Part shown: positions 31,519 to 39,326 of the stretch, in pieces
Position numbering within the stretch: position 1 is the stretch's first letter
Layout of the letters: each line of letters opens with the position of its first letter
Source of the DNA: CAZEDU01 sp964511185
Lineage (GTDB): Bacteria; Myxococcota; Myxococcia; Myxococcales; Myxococcaceae
NCBI GenBank assembly: GCA_964511185.1
Contig: CAZEDU010000018.1
Span: forward strand, 1-54,082
Direction: 5' to 3'
DNA length: 54,082 nt
Made by a program: the position numbers and the translations under genes
The notes under the pieces: generated by a model
Database searches by the model: none
What the model was told of the DNA's origin: nothing
Seen by the model: only the letters and a program-made list of their open reading frames with translations

Positions 31519-33048
31519 GTGCAGGTCAAGCCCGTCACCTCGTCTCACGGCAAGCCGCGCATCGCGCACGGCCCGTCGCGCGATGTCTACGACGTCGCCG
31601 TCGCCGGCGGTCAGCTGGGCGGCGCGCTCGCCGCGGCGCTCCTCGCCAAGCGCGGCTACAAAGTGCTGCTCGTCGAGCACGACGGCCTGGGTCCCGGCTA
31701 CGAGCACGGCGGCTACCTGCTCCCGTTCGCGCCCTTCATCGCGCCGCCGATGAAGGCGATGCCGGTCTTCGACGAGGTGCTCGCCGAGCTGGGGCTGGCG
31801 ACCGCGGTGCAGCGCGCGCTCAAGGTGCACTCGCCCGACCTGCAGCTCATCTTCCCGCGCGCGCGGGTCGACCTGTGGCCCGAAGAGCCCCGGCGCGTCG
31901 CCGAGCTCAAGCGCGAGTTCCCCGACCGAGCCGACGCGATCCACCGCGCGCTCAAGGCCGCCGAGGCGCTGCACGAGAAGAGCGACGCCTTCTTCAAGGA
32001 GCAGCCGCAGCTGCCGCCCGAGGGGTTCCTGGAGACGTTCGGGGTGAAGCGGCACATGGGCCGGCACCCGGGCCTGGAAGAGCCCTTCCCTCTCTCGGGC
32101 GATGACCCGGCGGTGCGGCTGCTCGCCGCGGTGACGCCGTTCGTCTCGTACCTGAACGAGCCCAGCGCGCCGCTCGCGGCCGCGCGCCCGTTCTCGCAGG
32201 CGATGGCGGCGCCGACCCGCTACCCCGGCGGACGCGAGGGGCTGCGCGAGCTGTTGTGCAAGAAGCTCATCGACCTGGGCGGCGACGTGCTGACGCGCGA
32301 CACGGCTGAAGCGCCCGTGGTCGAGGAGCTGCTCTTCGACGGAAGCAAAGCCGCCGGCATCAAGTTGGTGAGGAACGACCACGTGTACCGCGCGCGCTAC
32401 GTCATCGGCGCGACCGACGCCGGCGCGCTGCGCCGCCTGATCACCGACAAGAAGAAGCAGCGCGGCCTGCTCGAGCAGCTCGACCTGGTCACCACCAAGA
32501 AGTTCCTCTTCTCGGTGAACTGGGTCATCGAAGAGGTGAACCTGCCGCGCGGCATGGGGGACCTCGCGCTGGTCGAGACCGACGACCAGGAGCTCGGGCC
32601 GCTCCTGATTCAGGTCAACAGCCTCCGGCGGATGGACACCGACAAGGTCTCGGAGACCGAGCGCGTGGTCTGCGCCGGCGCGTTCGTGCCCGCGAGCACG
32701 CGCGACCTGGGCGAAGAGCACCTGGCGAAGCTCGCCGCGCGCATCGGGCAGCAGCTCGACGCGCTGATGCCGTTCTCGCGCGAGAAGGTGCTGCTCGAGT
32801 CGTCGCCGTACCTGGACGCCGGCGGCGTGCGCGGCAGCCGGCTGCTCCCCCACCCGCTCTATCAGTTCCAAGGGGAGCAGCTGCTCGGCATCACCGGGCT
32901 GCCGCAGCGCACCGCGGTGAAGAACCTCTTCCTCGCCAGCCGCGAGGTGCTCCCGGGGCTCGGGCTCGAGGGAGAAATTCTCTCCGGCGTCCGCGCCGCC
33001 CGGCTGATCCAGGAGTCGCTCAAGAAGAGCGACCCGCTCAAGCGCTGA
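31519..33048 (+). CDS. FAD-dependent oxidoreductase, phytoene-dehydrogenase-like
   Basis: A 509-residue flavoprotein. The N-terminal dinucleotide motif is VAVAGGQLGGALAAALLAKRGYKVLLVEHD; the first Gly of the usual GxGxxG is shifted (AGGQLGG), still a Rossmann turn. The middle shows PGGREGLRELLCKKLIDLGGDV and YVIGATDAGALRRLI, and near the end LFLASREVLPGLGLEGEILSG, the FAD-binding C-terminal pattern of the phytoene desaturase/GDI superfamily. There are no carotenoid genes nearby, so the substrate is open. The start is the GTG at 31519. Confidence 0.75.
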   Translation: MQVKPVTSSHGKPRIAHGPSRDVYDVAVAGGQLGGALAAALLAKRGYKVLLVEHDGLGPGYEHGGYLLPFAPFIAPPMKAMPVFDEVLAELGLATAVQRALKVHSPDLQLIFPRARVDLWPEEPRRVAELKREFPDRADAIHRALKAAEALHEKSDAFFKEQPQLPPEGFLETFGVKRHMGRHPGLEEPFPLSGDDPAVRLLAAVTPFVSYLNEPSAPLAAARPFSQAMAAPTRYPGGREGLRELLCKKLIDLGGDVLTRDTAEAPVVEELLFDGSKAAGIKLVRNDHVYRARYVIGATDAGALRRLITDKKKQRGLLEQLDLVTTKKFLFSVNWVIEEVNLPRGMGDLALVETDDQELGPLLIQVNSLRRMDTDKVSETERVVCAGAFVPASTRDLGEEHLAKLAARIGQQLDALMPFSREKVLLESSPYLDAGGVRGSRLLPHPLYQFQGEQLLGITGLPQRTAVKNLFLASREVLPGLGLEGEILSGVRAARLIQESLKKSDPLKR

Positions 33049-33068
33049 AAAAGCCGTCGGAAAGTCCT

Positions 33069-33106
33069 CCAGGCGCCCGCGCGGTGGCCTGGCCGGCTTC
33101 TTTTCG
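33069..33106 (+). terminator. possible intrinsic terminator after the oxidoreductase gene
   Basis: CCAGGC (33069-33074) pairs perfectly with GCCTGG (33087-33092). A second outer stem, AAGCCG (33051-33056) with CGGCTT (33094-33099), can stack on it. The run CTTCTTTT follows. This is a plausible terminator lying between the oxidoreductase stop and rpmB, but the outer loop is long. Confidence 0.35.
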
Positions 33107-33203
33107 ACGGCGGACTGGAAAAAGGCCGCCGGTTTGGGGTAGATACCGCGCCTCGTTTTTGCGGGCCCACGGAAGGCCTCGGAATCTGAAGGAGTTCGCC
33201 GTC

Positions 33204-33395
33204 ATGGCTTGGAAGTGTGACATCTGTGGGAAGCGCCCCCTGGTTGGCAACAACGTCAGCCACGCCAACAACAAGACGAAGACGCGCACGTTGCCGAACC
33301 TCCAGAAGGTTCGCGCGAGCGTCAACGGCCGCACCCAGCGCGTGCTCGCGTGCACCCGGTGCATCAAGGCCGGCAAAGTCCTGAAGGCGGCCTAA
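33204..33395 (+). CDS. rpmB: 50S ribosomal protein L28
   Basis: A 63-residue ribosomal protein. It has MAWKCDICGKRPLVGNNVSHANNKTKTR, the family opening, and a second CxxC pair (CTRC near residue 52), so this is the zinc-binding form of L28. An AAGGAG site lies about 10 bp upstream of the ATG. It appears to stand alone, with its own 155-bp upstream region. Confidence 0.96.
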   Translation: MAWKCDICGKRPLVGNNVSHANNKTKTRTLPNLQKVRASVNGRTQRVLACTRCIKAGKVLKAA

Positions 33396-33417
33396 AGCGG
33401 TCCTTCGTTAGGGCTTC

Positions 33418-34314
33418 ATGCCACGACAGCCTCGCCCTCCCGCGACCGAGCAGCTGCATCAACGCTCGAAGGACCTGGAGCTGGCGGGCGTCGCGGCCGT
33501 CGTTCGCCGTCTCCACGCCGAGGACAAGCGCGCGCTGCGCGCGGTCGGCAAGGTGTTGCCGCAGGTCGTCCGGGCCGCTTCGGCCGCCGCGCGCGCGCTG
33601 GGCCAAGGGGGCCGGCTCATCTACGTGGGCGCCGGCACCAGCGGGCGCATCGGCGCGCTCGACGCCGCCGAGATTCCGCCTACTTTCGGCACGCACCCCT
33701 CCCAGGTGCAGGCGGTCATCGCCGGCGGCCCCCAGGCGCTCACCCGCGCCGTCGAGGGCGCGGAGGACGATCGCCGCGCGGGCGCCCAGGCGCTGCGCCG
33801 GCTCCGCGTGAGCGAGCACGACTTCGTGGTGGGCATCACCGCGAGCGGCACCACCCCTTTCGTGCGCGCCGCGCTCCAGGTCGCCCGCCAGGCCGGCGCG
33901 CTCACCGCGCTGGTGTCCTCGAATACGAGCTTGATCGCATCGGACGCCGCGGACCTGTTGATCCTGCCGGCCACCGGCCCCGAGCTGATCGCCGGCTCGA
34001 CGCGGCTCAAGGCGGGCACCGCGACCAAGGTGATCCTCAACGCCATCTCGACCGCGGCGATGGTCGAGCTGGGCAAGGTCTACCGCGGGCGGATGATCGA
34101 TCTGCGCGCCACCAACGCGAAGCTCACCGGCCGCGCCGAGCGCATGGTCGCCGAGCTGACCGAGCTGCCGCTGCCCCAGGCGCGCGCGCTGCTCAAGCGG
34201 GCGCAAGGCAAGCCGCGGCTCGCGCTGGCGATGCACTTCACCGGGCTGCCGCGCGCCCAAGCCGAGAAGACGATGCGCGCGCGCCGCCTACGGGAGCTGG
34301 AGCCCGCTCCGTGA
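33418..34314 (+). CDS. murQ: N-acetylmuramic acid 6-phosphate etherase
   Basis: Cleaves the D-lactyl ether of MurNAc-6-phosphate to give GlcNAc-6-phosphate, a step in recycling cell-wall sugars. The 298 residues form an SIS-domain protein: LIYVGAGTSGRIGALDAAEIPPTFG (catalytic Glu region), VGITASGTTPFVRAAL, AGSTRLKAGTATKVILNAISTAAM and MIDLRATNAKL are all conserved. It overlaps the next gene, anmK, by a 4-base GTGA, so the two are co-translated. The two enzymes act in sequence (AnmK makes the phosphate MurQ uses). Confidence 0.95.
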   Translation: MPRQPRPPATEQLHQRSKDLELAGVAAVVRRLHAEDKRALRAVGKVLPQVVRAASAAARALGQGGRLIYVGAGTSGRIGALDAAEIPPTFGTHPSQVQAVIAGGPQALTRAVEGAEDDRRAGAQALRRLRVSEHDFVVGITASGTTPFVRAALQVARQAGALTALVSSNTSLIASDAADLLILPATGPELIAGSTRLKAGTATKVILNAISTAAMVELGKVYRGRMIDLRATNAKLTGRAERMVAELTELPLPQARALLKRAQGKPRLALAMHFTGLPRAQAEKTMRARRLRELEPAP

Positions 34315-35435
34315 GCCCCGCCCGCCTGTGCGTTGGCGTGTTGTCCGGCACCAGCGCCGACGCCGCCGAAGCCGTCGTCTGTGAGATCGAAGGCTCGGGG
34401 CCGACGGCGCGGCTTCAGCTGCGCGCGCACGTCTCCCGGCCGTTCGGCAAGAAGCTCTCGCAGCGCGTGCTTGCGGTCGCCAGCGTCCGCGAGGTCTGCG
34501 CGCTCAACTTCGAGCTGGGCGAAGTCTTCGCCGAGGCGGTGCTCGCGTGCGTCCAAGCGGCGCGGCTCCAGCCCTCCGACATCGCGGTGATCGGCTCGCA
34601 CGGACAGACGGTCGCGCACCTTCCGCCCAAGCTCTCGCGCACGCCGTCCACGCTGCAGATCGGAGAGGCGGCGGTCATCGCCGAGCGGACGGGCGTTCCG
34701 GTGGTCAGCGACTTCCGCGTCCGCGACATGGCGGCCGGCGGCGAAGGCGCGCCCTTGGTGCCGTACGCCGACTGGGTGCTGTTTCGGAAGCCGGGCGTGT
34801 GGCGAGCGCTGCAGAACATCGGCGGGATCGCCAACCTGTCGATCGTCGGGGAGCGGCTCGAGGACACGCTCGCGTTCGACACCGGGCCGGGCAACATGCT
34901 GCTGGACGCGCTCGCCCGCCGCGTGACGAAGGGCCGGCTGGGCTACGACCGCGACGGCGCTCTGTCGAAGCGCGGCGAGCCGATCCCCGCGCTCCTGTCG
35001 CAGTGGCTCAAGCACCCTTTCCTGTCCCGCCCGCCGCCCAAGAGCACCGGCCGAGAGAGCTTCGGCGACGCGCTCGCCGCGCCCGCATGGCGCAAGTACC
35101 AGCGGCGGCCCTACGACGTGATGGCCACCGCGCTCGCGTTCACCGTGGAGTCTGTAGCGCGTGCCTACGAGCGCTACATCCTGCCCCGCTATCCGCTGGA
35201 GGGCGTCTACGTTTCGGGAGGTGGGAGCCGTCATCCCACCTTGATGCAGAAGCTGTCCGAGCGACTTCGGCCACTTCCCGTTCAGCCGCTCGACGTCCTC
35301 GGTTTCCCCGAGGGAGCGAAGGAGGCGGCCTGCTTCGCGCTCTTGGCGAGCGAGCACCTGGCCCGCCAGCCGGCGAACCTGCCGCAGGTCACCGGTGCGA
35401 GGCGGCGCGTGGTTCTGGGTAAGATGACGCCATGA
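34311..35435 (+). CDS. anmK: anhydro-N-acetylmuramic acid kinase
   Basis: Phosphorylates and hydrolyses 1,6-anhydro-MurNAc with ATP to MurNAc-6-phosphate, the substrate of MurQ. The 374 residues carry the ASKHA-type ATP loop VLSGTSADAAEAVV, GSHGQTVAHLP, SDFRVRDMAAGGEGAPLVP (D139 at the proposed catalytic base position), NIGGIANLS, and DTGPGNMLLDAL. The loop differs from the usual GTSxDGxD: Gly to Ala and Asp to Glu. The start is a GTG inside the murQ stop; the ATGA overlap at its end links it to the GTPase gene. Confidence 0.93.
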   Translation: MSPARLCVGVLSGTSADAAEAVVCEIEGSGPTARLQLRAHVSRPFGKKLSQRVLAVASVREVCALNFELGEVFAEAVLACVQAARLQPSDIAVIGSHGQTVAHLPPKLSRTPSTLQIGEAAVIAERTGVPVVSDFRVRDMAAGGEGAPLVPYADWVLFRKPGVWRALQNIGGIANLSIVGERLEDTLAFDTGPGNMLLDALARRVTKGRLGYDRDGALSKRGEPIPALLSQWLKHPFLSRPPPKSTGRESFGDALAAPAWRKYQRRPYDVMATALAFTVESVARAYERYILPRYPLEGVYVSGGGSRHPTLMQKLSERLRPLPVQPLDVLGFPEGAKEAACFALLASEHLARQPANLPQVTGARRRVVLGKMTP

Positions 35436-36583
35436 GCACCGTAAACATCCTGGCGCGCGAGGTCGCCGCCAAGATCGTCTTCTACGGGCCCGGCCTCTCC
35501 GGAAAGACCACCACGCTCAAGAAGATCCACGACTCGGTGAAACCGGCGCATCGCGGGGAGATGATGTCGCTCCCCACCGAAGCCGATCGAACGCTGTTCT
35601 TCGACTTCCTGCCGGTGAAGGTCGAACGCATCGGCGACTGCGCCGTGCGGCTCGCGCTGTACACCGTGCCGGGGCAGGTCTTCTACAACGCGACCCGGAA
35701 GCTGGTGCTGCAAGGCGCGGACGGCGTCGTGTTCGTCGCCGACTCGCAGCCCGAGGCGATGGATCAGAACATCGAGTCGCTCAAGAACCTGGAAGAGAAC
35801 CTGCTCGAGCAAGGGATCCGGCTCGAGCGGTTCCCCTTCGTGATTCAGTTCAACAAGCGCGACCTGGCGAAGGCGCTGCCGGTGGACGAGATGCGCCGCA
35901 TGCTCAACCCGCGCAGCGTGCCCGACTTCGAGACGGCGGCGACCAGCGGGCGGGGCGTGATCGACGCGTTGAAGGCGATCACCCGGCTGGTGATCAAAGA
36001 CCTTCGCCACAAGCGCGTGGTGCCGGCCTCGCGCAGCGCGGCGCCCGCGGTCCCCGCGCTGGGCGGCGATCTCGAGAACCTGGAAGAGCAGATTCAGCAG
36101 CACATCGAGAGCCGCCCGCCGCTGGCGCCGCAGCCTTCGCTGAACAGCCCCGGCACCCGCCCGCCGGCGCCGCCCGAGCGCGAGGGCTCCCGAGCGCCCG
36201 CACGGCCGGCCGCCGTGCCCGCGCCCCGCCCGAGCAGCGCAGGGCCGGTCTCGACCCGCCTCTCGATGGGCCCGGTGGCGGCGCTCGCCCCTTCGGCGCT
36301 GCTGGACTACGCGAAGACGGCGGACATGGCGTTCGTCTCGCGCGACTACGAAGGGTGCGTGCGCGCCTGTCGCGAGGCGGTGCAGCGGGGCCTCGCCTAC
36401 GCCGGAGACAGCTCGCCCGGCGCCCAGGCGTACCTGCTCGGCGTCTCCGGGCGCGACCTGCTCAAGTTCCAGCAGCTGGAGTCGAAGCCCGACATCCGCG
36501 TCGACGACGCCGCCTTCGCCCTCTTCCTGCTGATGCAGGTGCTGATTCGGCTGTCGGAGGCGGGGCTGACGCCGACGGAGTAA
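35432..36583 (+). CDS. MglA-family Ras-like GTPase with C-terminal extension
   Basis: Small GTPase of the bacterial MglA group, which sets cell polarity and drives motility in myxobacteria. Residues 1-195 are a full GTPase domain: P-loop GPGLSGKTT (19-27), LYTVPGQ with Thr78 and Gln82 at exactly the MglA positions, VADSQ, and NKRD (141-144). A Pro/Ala/Arg-rich linker (about 200-285) leads to a helical, TPR-like end (about 285-383) that MglA itself lacks. The ATG overlaps the anmK stop (ATGA), so its synthesis is coupled to muropeptide-recycling genes. It is a paralogue, not MglA. Confidence 0.85.
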   Translation: MSTVNILAREVAAKIVFYGPGLSGKTTTLKKIHDSVKPAHRGEMMSLPTEADRTLFFDFLPVKVERIGDCAVRLALYTVPGQVFYNATRKLVLQGADGVVFVADSQPEAMDQNIESLKNLEENLLEQGIRLERFPFVIQFNKRDLAKALPVDEMRRMLNPRSVPDFETAATSGRGVIDALKAITRLVIKDLRHKRVVPASRSAAPAVPALGGDLENLEEQIQQHIESRPPLAPQPSLNSPGTRPPAPPEREGSRAPARPAAVPAPRPSSAGPVSTRLSMGPVAALAPSALLDYAKTADMAFVSRDYEGCVRACREAVQRGLAYAGDSSPGAQAYLLGVSGRDLLKFQQLESKPDIRVDDAAFALFLLMQVLIRLSEAGLTPTE

Positions 36584-36591
36584 AGCCGCCC

Positions 36592-37686
36592 TCAGTGCCC
36601 GTCGGGGACGGTGCGCTCGACCACCAGGCCCATGCGCTTGAGCTTGGCCAGGCACCGCAGCGTCTCGAGCTCGCGGTTCTGGCTGGCGAGCACGATGGTC
36701 GAGACGTCCCAGGAGCCGTTGATCAGCGACGCGACGTGCCGCTCCTCGGGGCGCAAGAGCGCGAAGGACTCGGCGTCTTCCACCCGGCCCAGCACCTGAA
36801 TCGGCGGCAGGTCGCGGTACAGCGCCGCGATGTGCTCGCGTTCGACCATGCGCGCGAACTCGCGCACCCGGCGGTCGCCCGGATCGCTCGACAGCAGCGT
36901 CGCGAAGACGAGCCCCGCCGCCTCGAACTGGCGCTCGCGCACCAGGATCGCGCCCTTCTCGAGCATGTCGGCGATGGGGTCCGCATCGACCTCGGGCGCG
37001 CCCTCGACCTCGACCAGCTTCGCGCGGAGCAGGTCGTAGACCCGCCGCGAGATGCCCGAGCGGGACAAACCGGTCGCGATGCGCAGCTTGCCCAGGCTCT
37101 GCCCTTCGCTCGTCGCGCTGAGGATGACGCGGTTGATGAGCGACGCCTGCGGCGGAGGGCGACCGAGCGCGCGAACGACCATCGCCTCGATCGGCAGCGC
37201 GCGATCGACGTCCGGCTGCTCGTCCACCCAGCGGAGCGTCTCGAACAGCAAGTGGCGCAGCCCCACCTGCACCGGCACCCACTCCTCGCCGGAGCGATCC
37301 GAGTCCTCGGTCCAGTGGAACGTCCCGCCCTGCGCTTGCGTGAGGTCGGCGACGACGCTGTAGAGCTCCTCGCGCGCCAGCTCGATGGGCGCGGCCGGAT
37401 CGAGCTCATTGCCGTTGAAGGCCGCCTCCCAGACGCCGTTCTCTCGGACCTGGGCGAACGAAGCCATCACCTGGGTGCCGCCCGCGATGCGCCCCAGCTC
37501 GAGCATGCGGGCGATGCGCTCGTAGAGCGCCTCCGAAGCCGTCGCGATGATCTGCCCGCCCGCGAGGAAGAGCCGCCGCTCGCCCCCATCCCAGACGAGC
37601 TGCAGGCTCCCGGTCTTGCGGGAGGAGTCGAGCCACTGCAGAAGCTCAGGGAGGGGGAAGCTCGGAAGGTCGCCGTGGAAGGCCAT
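36592..37686 (-). CDS. DUF4388 (PATAN) domain protein
   Basis: A 364-residue cytoplasmic protein. The N-terminal DUF4388 motif FHGDLPSFPLPELLQWLDSSRKTGSLQLVWDGGERRLFLAGGQIIAT is diagnostic; this domain is common in deltaproteobacterial signalling and often goes with Ras-like GTPases. A middle helical, winged-helix-like part (SATSEGQSLGKLRIATGLSRSGISRRVYDLLRAKLVE) could be an HTH, and the end has another helical domain. The gene faces the MglA-like GTPase gene with 8 bp between stops, which supports a functional link, but no interaction is proven. Confidence 0.75.
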   Translation of the reverse strand: MAFHGDLPSFPLPELLQWLDSSRKTGSLQLVWDGGERRLFLAGGQIIATASEALYERIARMLELGRIAGGTQVMASFAQVRENGVWEAAFNGNELDPAAPIELAREELYSVVADLTQAQGGTFHWTEDSDRSGEEWVPVQVGLRHLLFETLRWVDEQPDVDRALPIEAMVVRALGRPPPQASLINRVILSATSEGQSLGKLRIATGLSRSGISRRVYDLLRAKLVEVEGAPEVDADPIADMLEKGAILVRERQFEAAGLVFATLLSSDPGDRRVREFARMVEREHIAALYRDLPPIQVLGRVEDAESFALLRPEERHVASLINGSWDVSTIVLASQNRELETLRCLAKLKRMGLVVERTVPDGH

Positions 37687-37712
37687 CTGCGCCCAGAGGA
37701 TACTGCGTTCAA

Positions 37713-38636
37713 GTGCGCGTCGCTCTCTTGTTCACCGACGGGGTGGGAATCGGCCGGTACGACCCGATCCACAACCCGCTCACCCGCGGCGACTACATGC
37801 TGTCGCAGTTCCTCGACGCGCCCGGGGCGCCGCTGCCCGACGGGCTCACCTTGCGGCGGCTCGACGCCACCTTCGACGTGCCGGGACGGCCGCAGTCCGC
37901 GTCGAACCAGACGGCCTTGCTCACCGGGCGCCCCGCGCCGCGCCTCATCGGGCGGCACGTGCTGGGGTTCCCCAACGACCCGCTTCGTTCGCTGCTCCTC
38001 GAAGCGTCCATCGTCCGCCGCCTGGTCGAGGCGACGCGGCGTTGCACGTTCGCGAACGCCTTCCCGACCGAGTACCTCGACGCGCTGGGGCTGCCCCACC
38101 CTCCGGCCGCGCCCACCGGGCTCGCGCTGCCGTCGCGGGTGCGCCTGCGCATGCGCGCCTCGGCCAGCACGCTCGCCTTCGCCGCGGGCGCGGTCCCGTT
38201 TCGAACGTTCGACGACCTGCGCGCCGGCGCCGCGCTGACCCACGATGTCGATGGCAAGCGGGCGCGGGCCCGGGGCCTCTCGCTGCCGGCGCGGTCGGTC
38301 GACGAGGCCGCCGACATCTTCTGGGGGCTCGCCGGCGACTTCACCTTGTTCGAGCACTTCCTCGCGGACGAGGCCGGCCACGCCCAGGACGCCGCGCAGG
38401 CGGTCGAGGCGCTCGAGACCTTCGACGACTTCGCGCGCGCCGTGCTGCGGCGCCGGCCGCCCGACGCGGCGGTGCTCATCTGCAGCGACCACGGGAACGT
38501 GGAGGATCTCTCCACGCGCGGGCACACGCTCAACCCGGTGCCGCTGCTGACGGCGGGGATCGACGCGCCGCGGCTCGAAGGGGTTCGGGACCTGGCGGAC
38601 GTCGGGAATCTGATCGTGTCGCTGGTGGGCGCGTGA
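37713..38636 (+). CDS. alkaline-phosphatase-superfamily enzyme, phosphoglycerate-mutase-like
   Basis: A 307-residue metalloenzyme-superfamily protein. LLFTDGVGIG at the N-terminus (metal Asp) and SDHGNVEDLSTRGHTLNPVP near the end (Asp-His metal ligands and the GHT motif) are the core of phosphatases, phosphopentomutases and cofactor-independent phosphoglycerate mutases. A nucleophile-type region SASNQTALLTG follows the first motif. It is much shorter than iPGM (about 510), so the substrate is open. It starts at GTG; the stop overlaps the next gene's GTG. Confidence 0.75.
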   Translation: MRVALLFTDGVGIGRYDPIHNPLTRGDYMLSQFLDAPGAPLPDGLTLRRLDATFDVPGRPQSASNQTALLTGRPAPRLIGRHVLGFPNDPLRSLLLEASIVRRLVEATRRCTFANAFPTEYLDALGLPHPPAAPTGLALPSRVRLRMRASASTLAFAAGAVPFRTFDDLRAGAALTHDVDGKRARARGLSLPARSVDEAADIFWGLAGDFTLFEHFLADEAGHAQDAAQAVEALETFDDFARAVLRRRPPDAAVLICSDHGNVEDLSTRGHTLNPVPLLTAGIDAPRLEGVRDLADVGNLIVSLVGA

Positions 38637-39295
38637 GGCGCGTCGCGGCGGCGCTCCTGGTGACGTCGTGCGCGACGACGGCCGAGGCGCCCAGGACGCT
38701 CTCCACGCTCACGGCCGAGGGGGTGTCGGTCGAGTTCGAAGCGGCGGATCGAGGCGTGGCGCAAGAGCTGGTGGAGGCTTGGCCGGAGGCACGGGCACGC
38801 GCGGAGCGGTTCGGTGCGCTGCGCGCTCCTGTCCGCATCCGGGTGCTGCCGTCGTTCGAGGCGCTCGCGCGCGAGAGCGAACAAACGGATGATCCGTCGC
38901 TGCGCGCCTGGGCGCGGTACGACGAGATCCTCCTTCAATCACCGCGCGCCTGGAGCGTGTTGGATGGGCCAACACCGCTGGCCGGGTTGCTCACGCACGA
39001 GCTCGCGCACTGCGTGATGTACCAACGCTCGGCGCGGCGCACGGAATGGCGGCGGAAGCAGCTGCCGGTTTGGTTCAAGGAAGGCTTCGCGACGTACGTG
39101 TCGGGAGTTCCGGCGACGAGCCGATACCGCGCCTGGCGAGAGGCGTTCGCCCGGCTGGTCGAGAGCGCGGGTGAAGCGGCGGTCCTGGCGATGTTCGCGC
39201 GCATGTACGAAGGCGCGGTCTTTCCGGAGGCGTTTCAGGCGGAGCTCGGGCGTTCGGCGGACGAGTTCGTGCGTGGCCTCGACGACGTGCGCTGA
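38633..39295 (+). CDS. putative lipoprotein metalloprotease (peptidase MA-like)
   Basis: A 220-residue protein with a short signal and lipobox (LLVTSC, Cys near residue 13), so probably a lipoprotein. The zinc motif HELAH is followed at the expected distance by WFKEGFATYVSG, whose Glu is the third ligand, the gluzincin arrangement of peptidase MA-type proteins. The start is a GTG overlapping the preceding stop. It may act in the envelope; no substrate can be named. Confidence 0.7.
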   Translation: MRRVAAALLVTSCATTAEAPRTLSTLTAEGVSVEFEAADRGVAQELVEAWPEARARAERFGALRAPVRIRVLPSFEALARESEQTDDPSLRAWARYDEILLQSPRAWSVLDGPTPLAGLLTHELAHCVMYQRSARRTEWRRKQLPVWFKEGFATYVSGVPATSRYRAWREAFARLVESAGEAAVLAMFARMYEGAVFPEAFQAELGRSADEFVRGLDDVR

Positions 39296-39326
39296 AGGCT
39301 CTGAAGCGTGCTGGGCGGCGCTCCGG

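Noticed and set aside
33049..33203. A defined promoter for rpmB (for example TAGATA near 33139)
   Set aside because: A -10-like hexamer can be found, but no -35 element at proper spacing is convincing, so I did not annotate it.
36592..37686. DUF4388 protein as a DNA-binding repressor of the GTPase operon
   Set aside because: A winged-helix-like segment can be imagined, but there is no clear HTH signature, and the domain is better known in signalling scaffolds.
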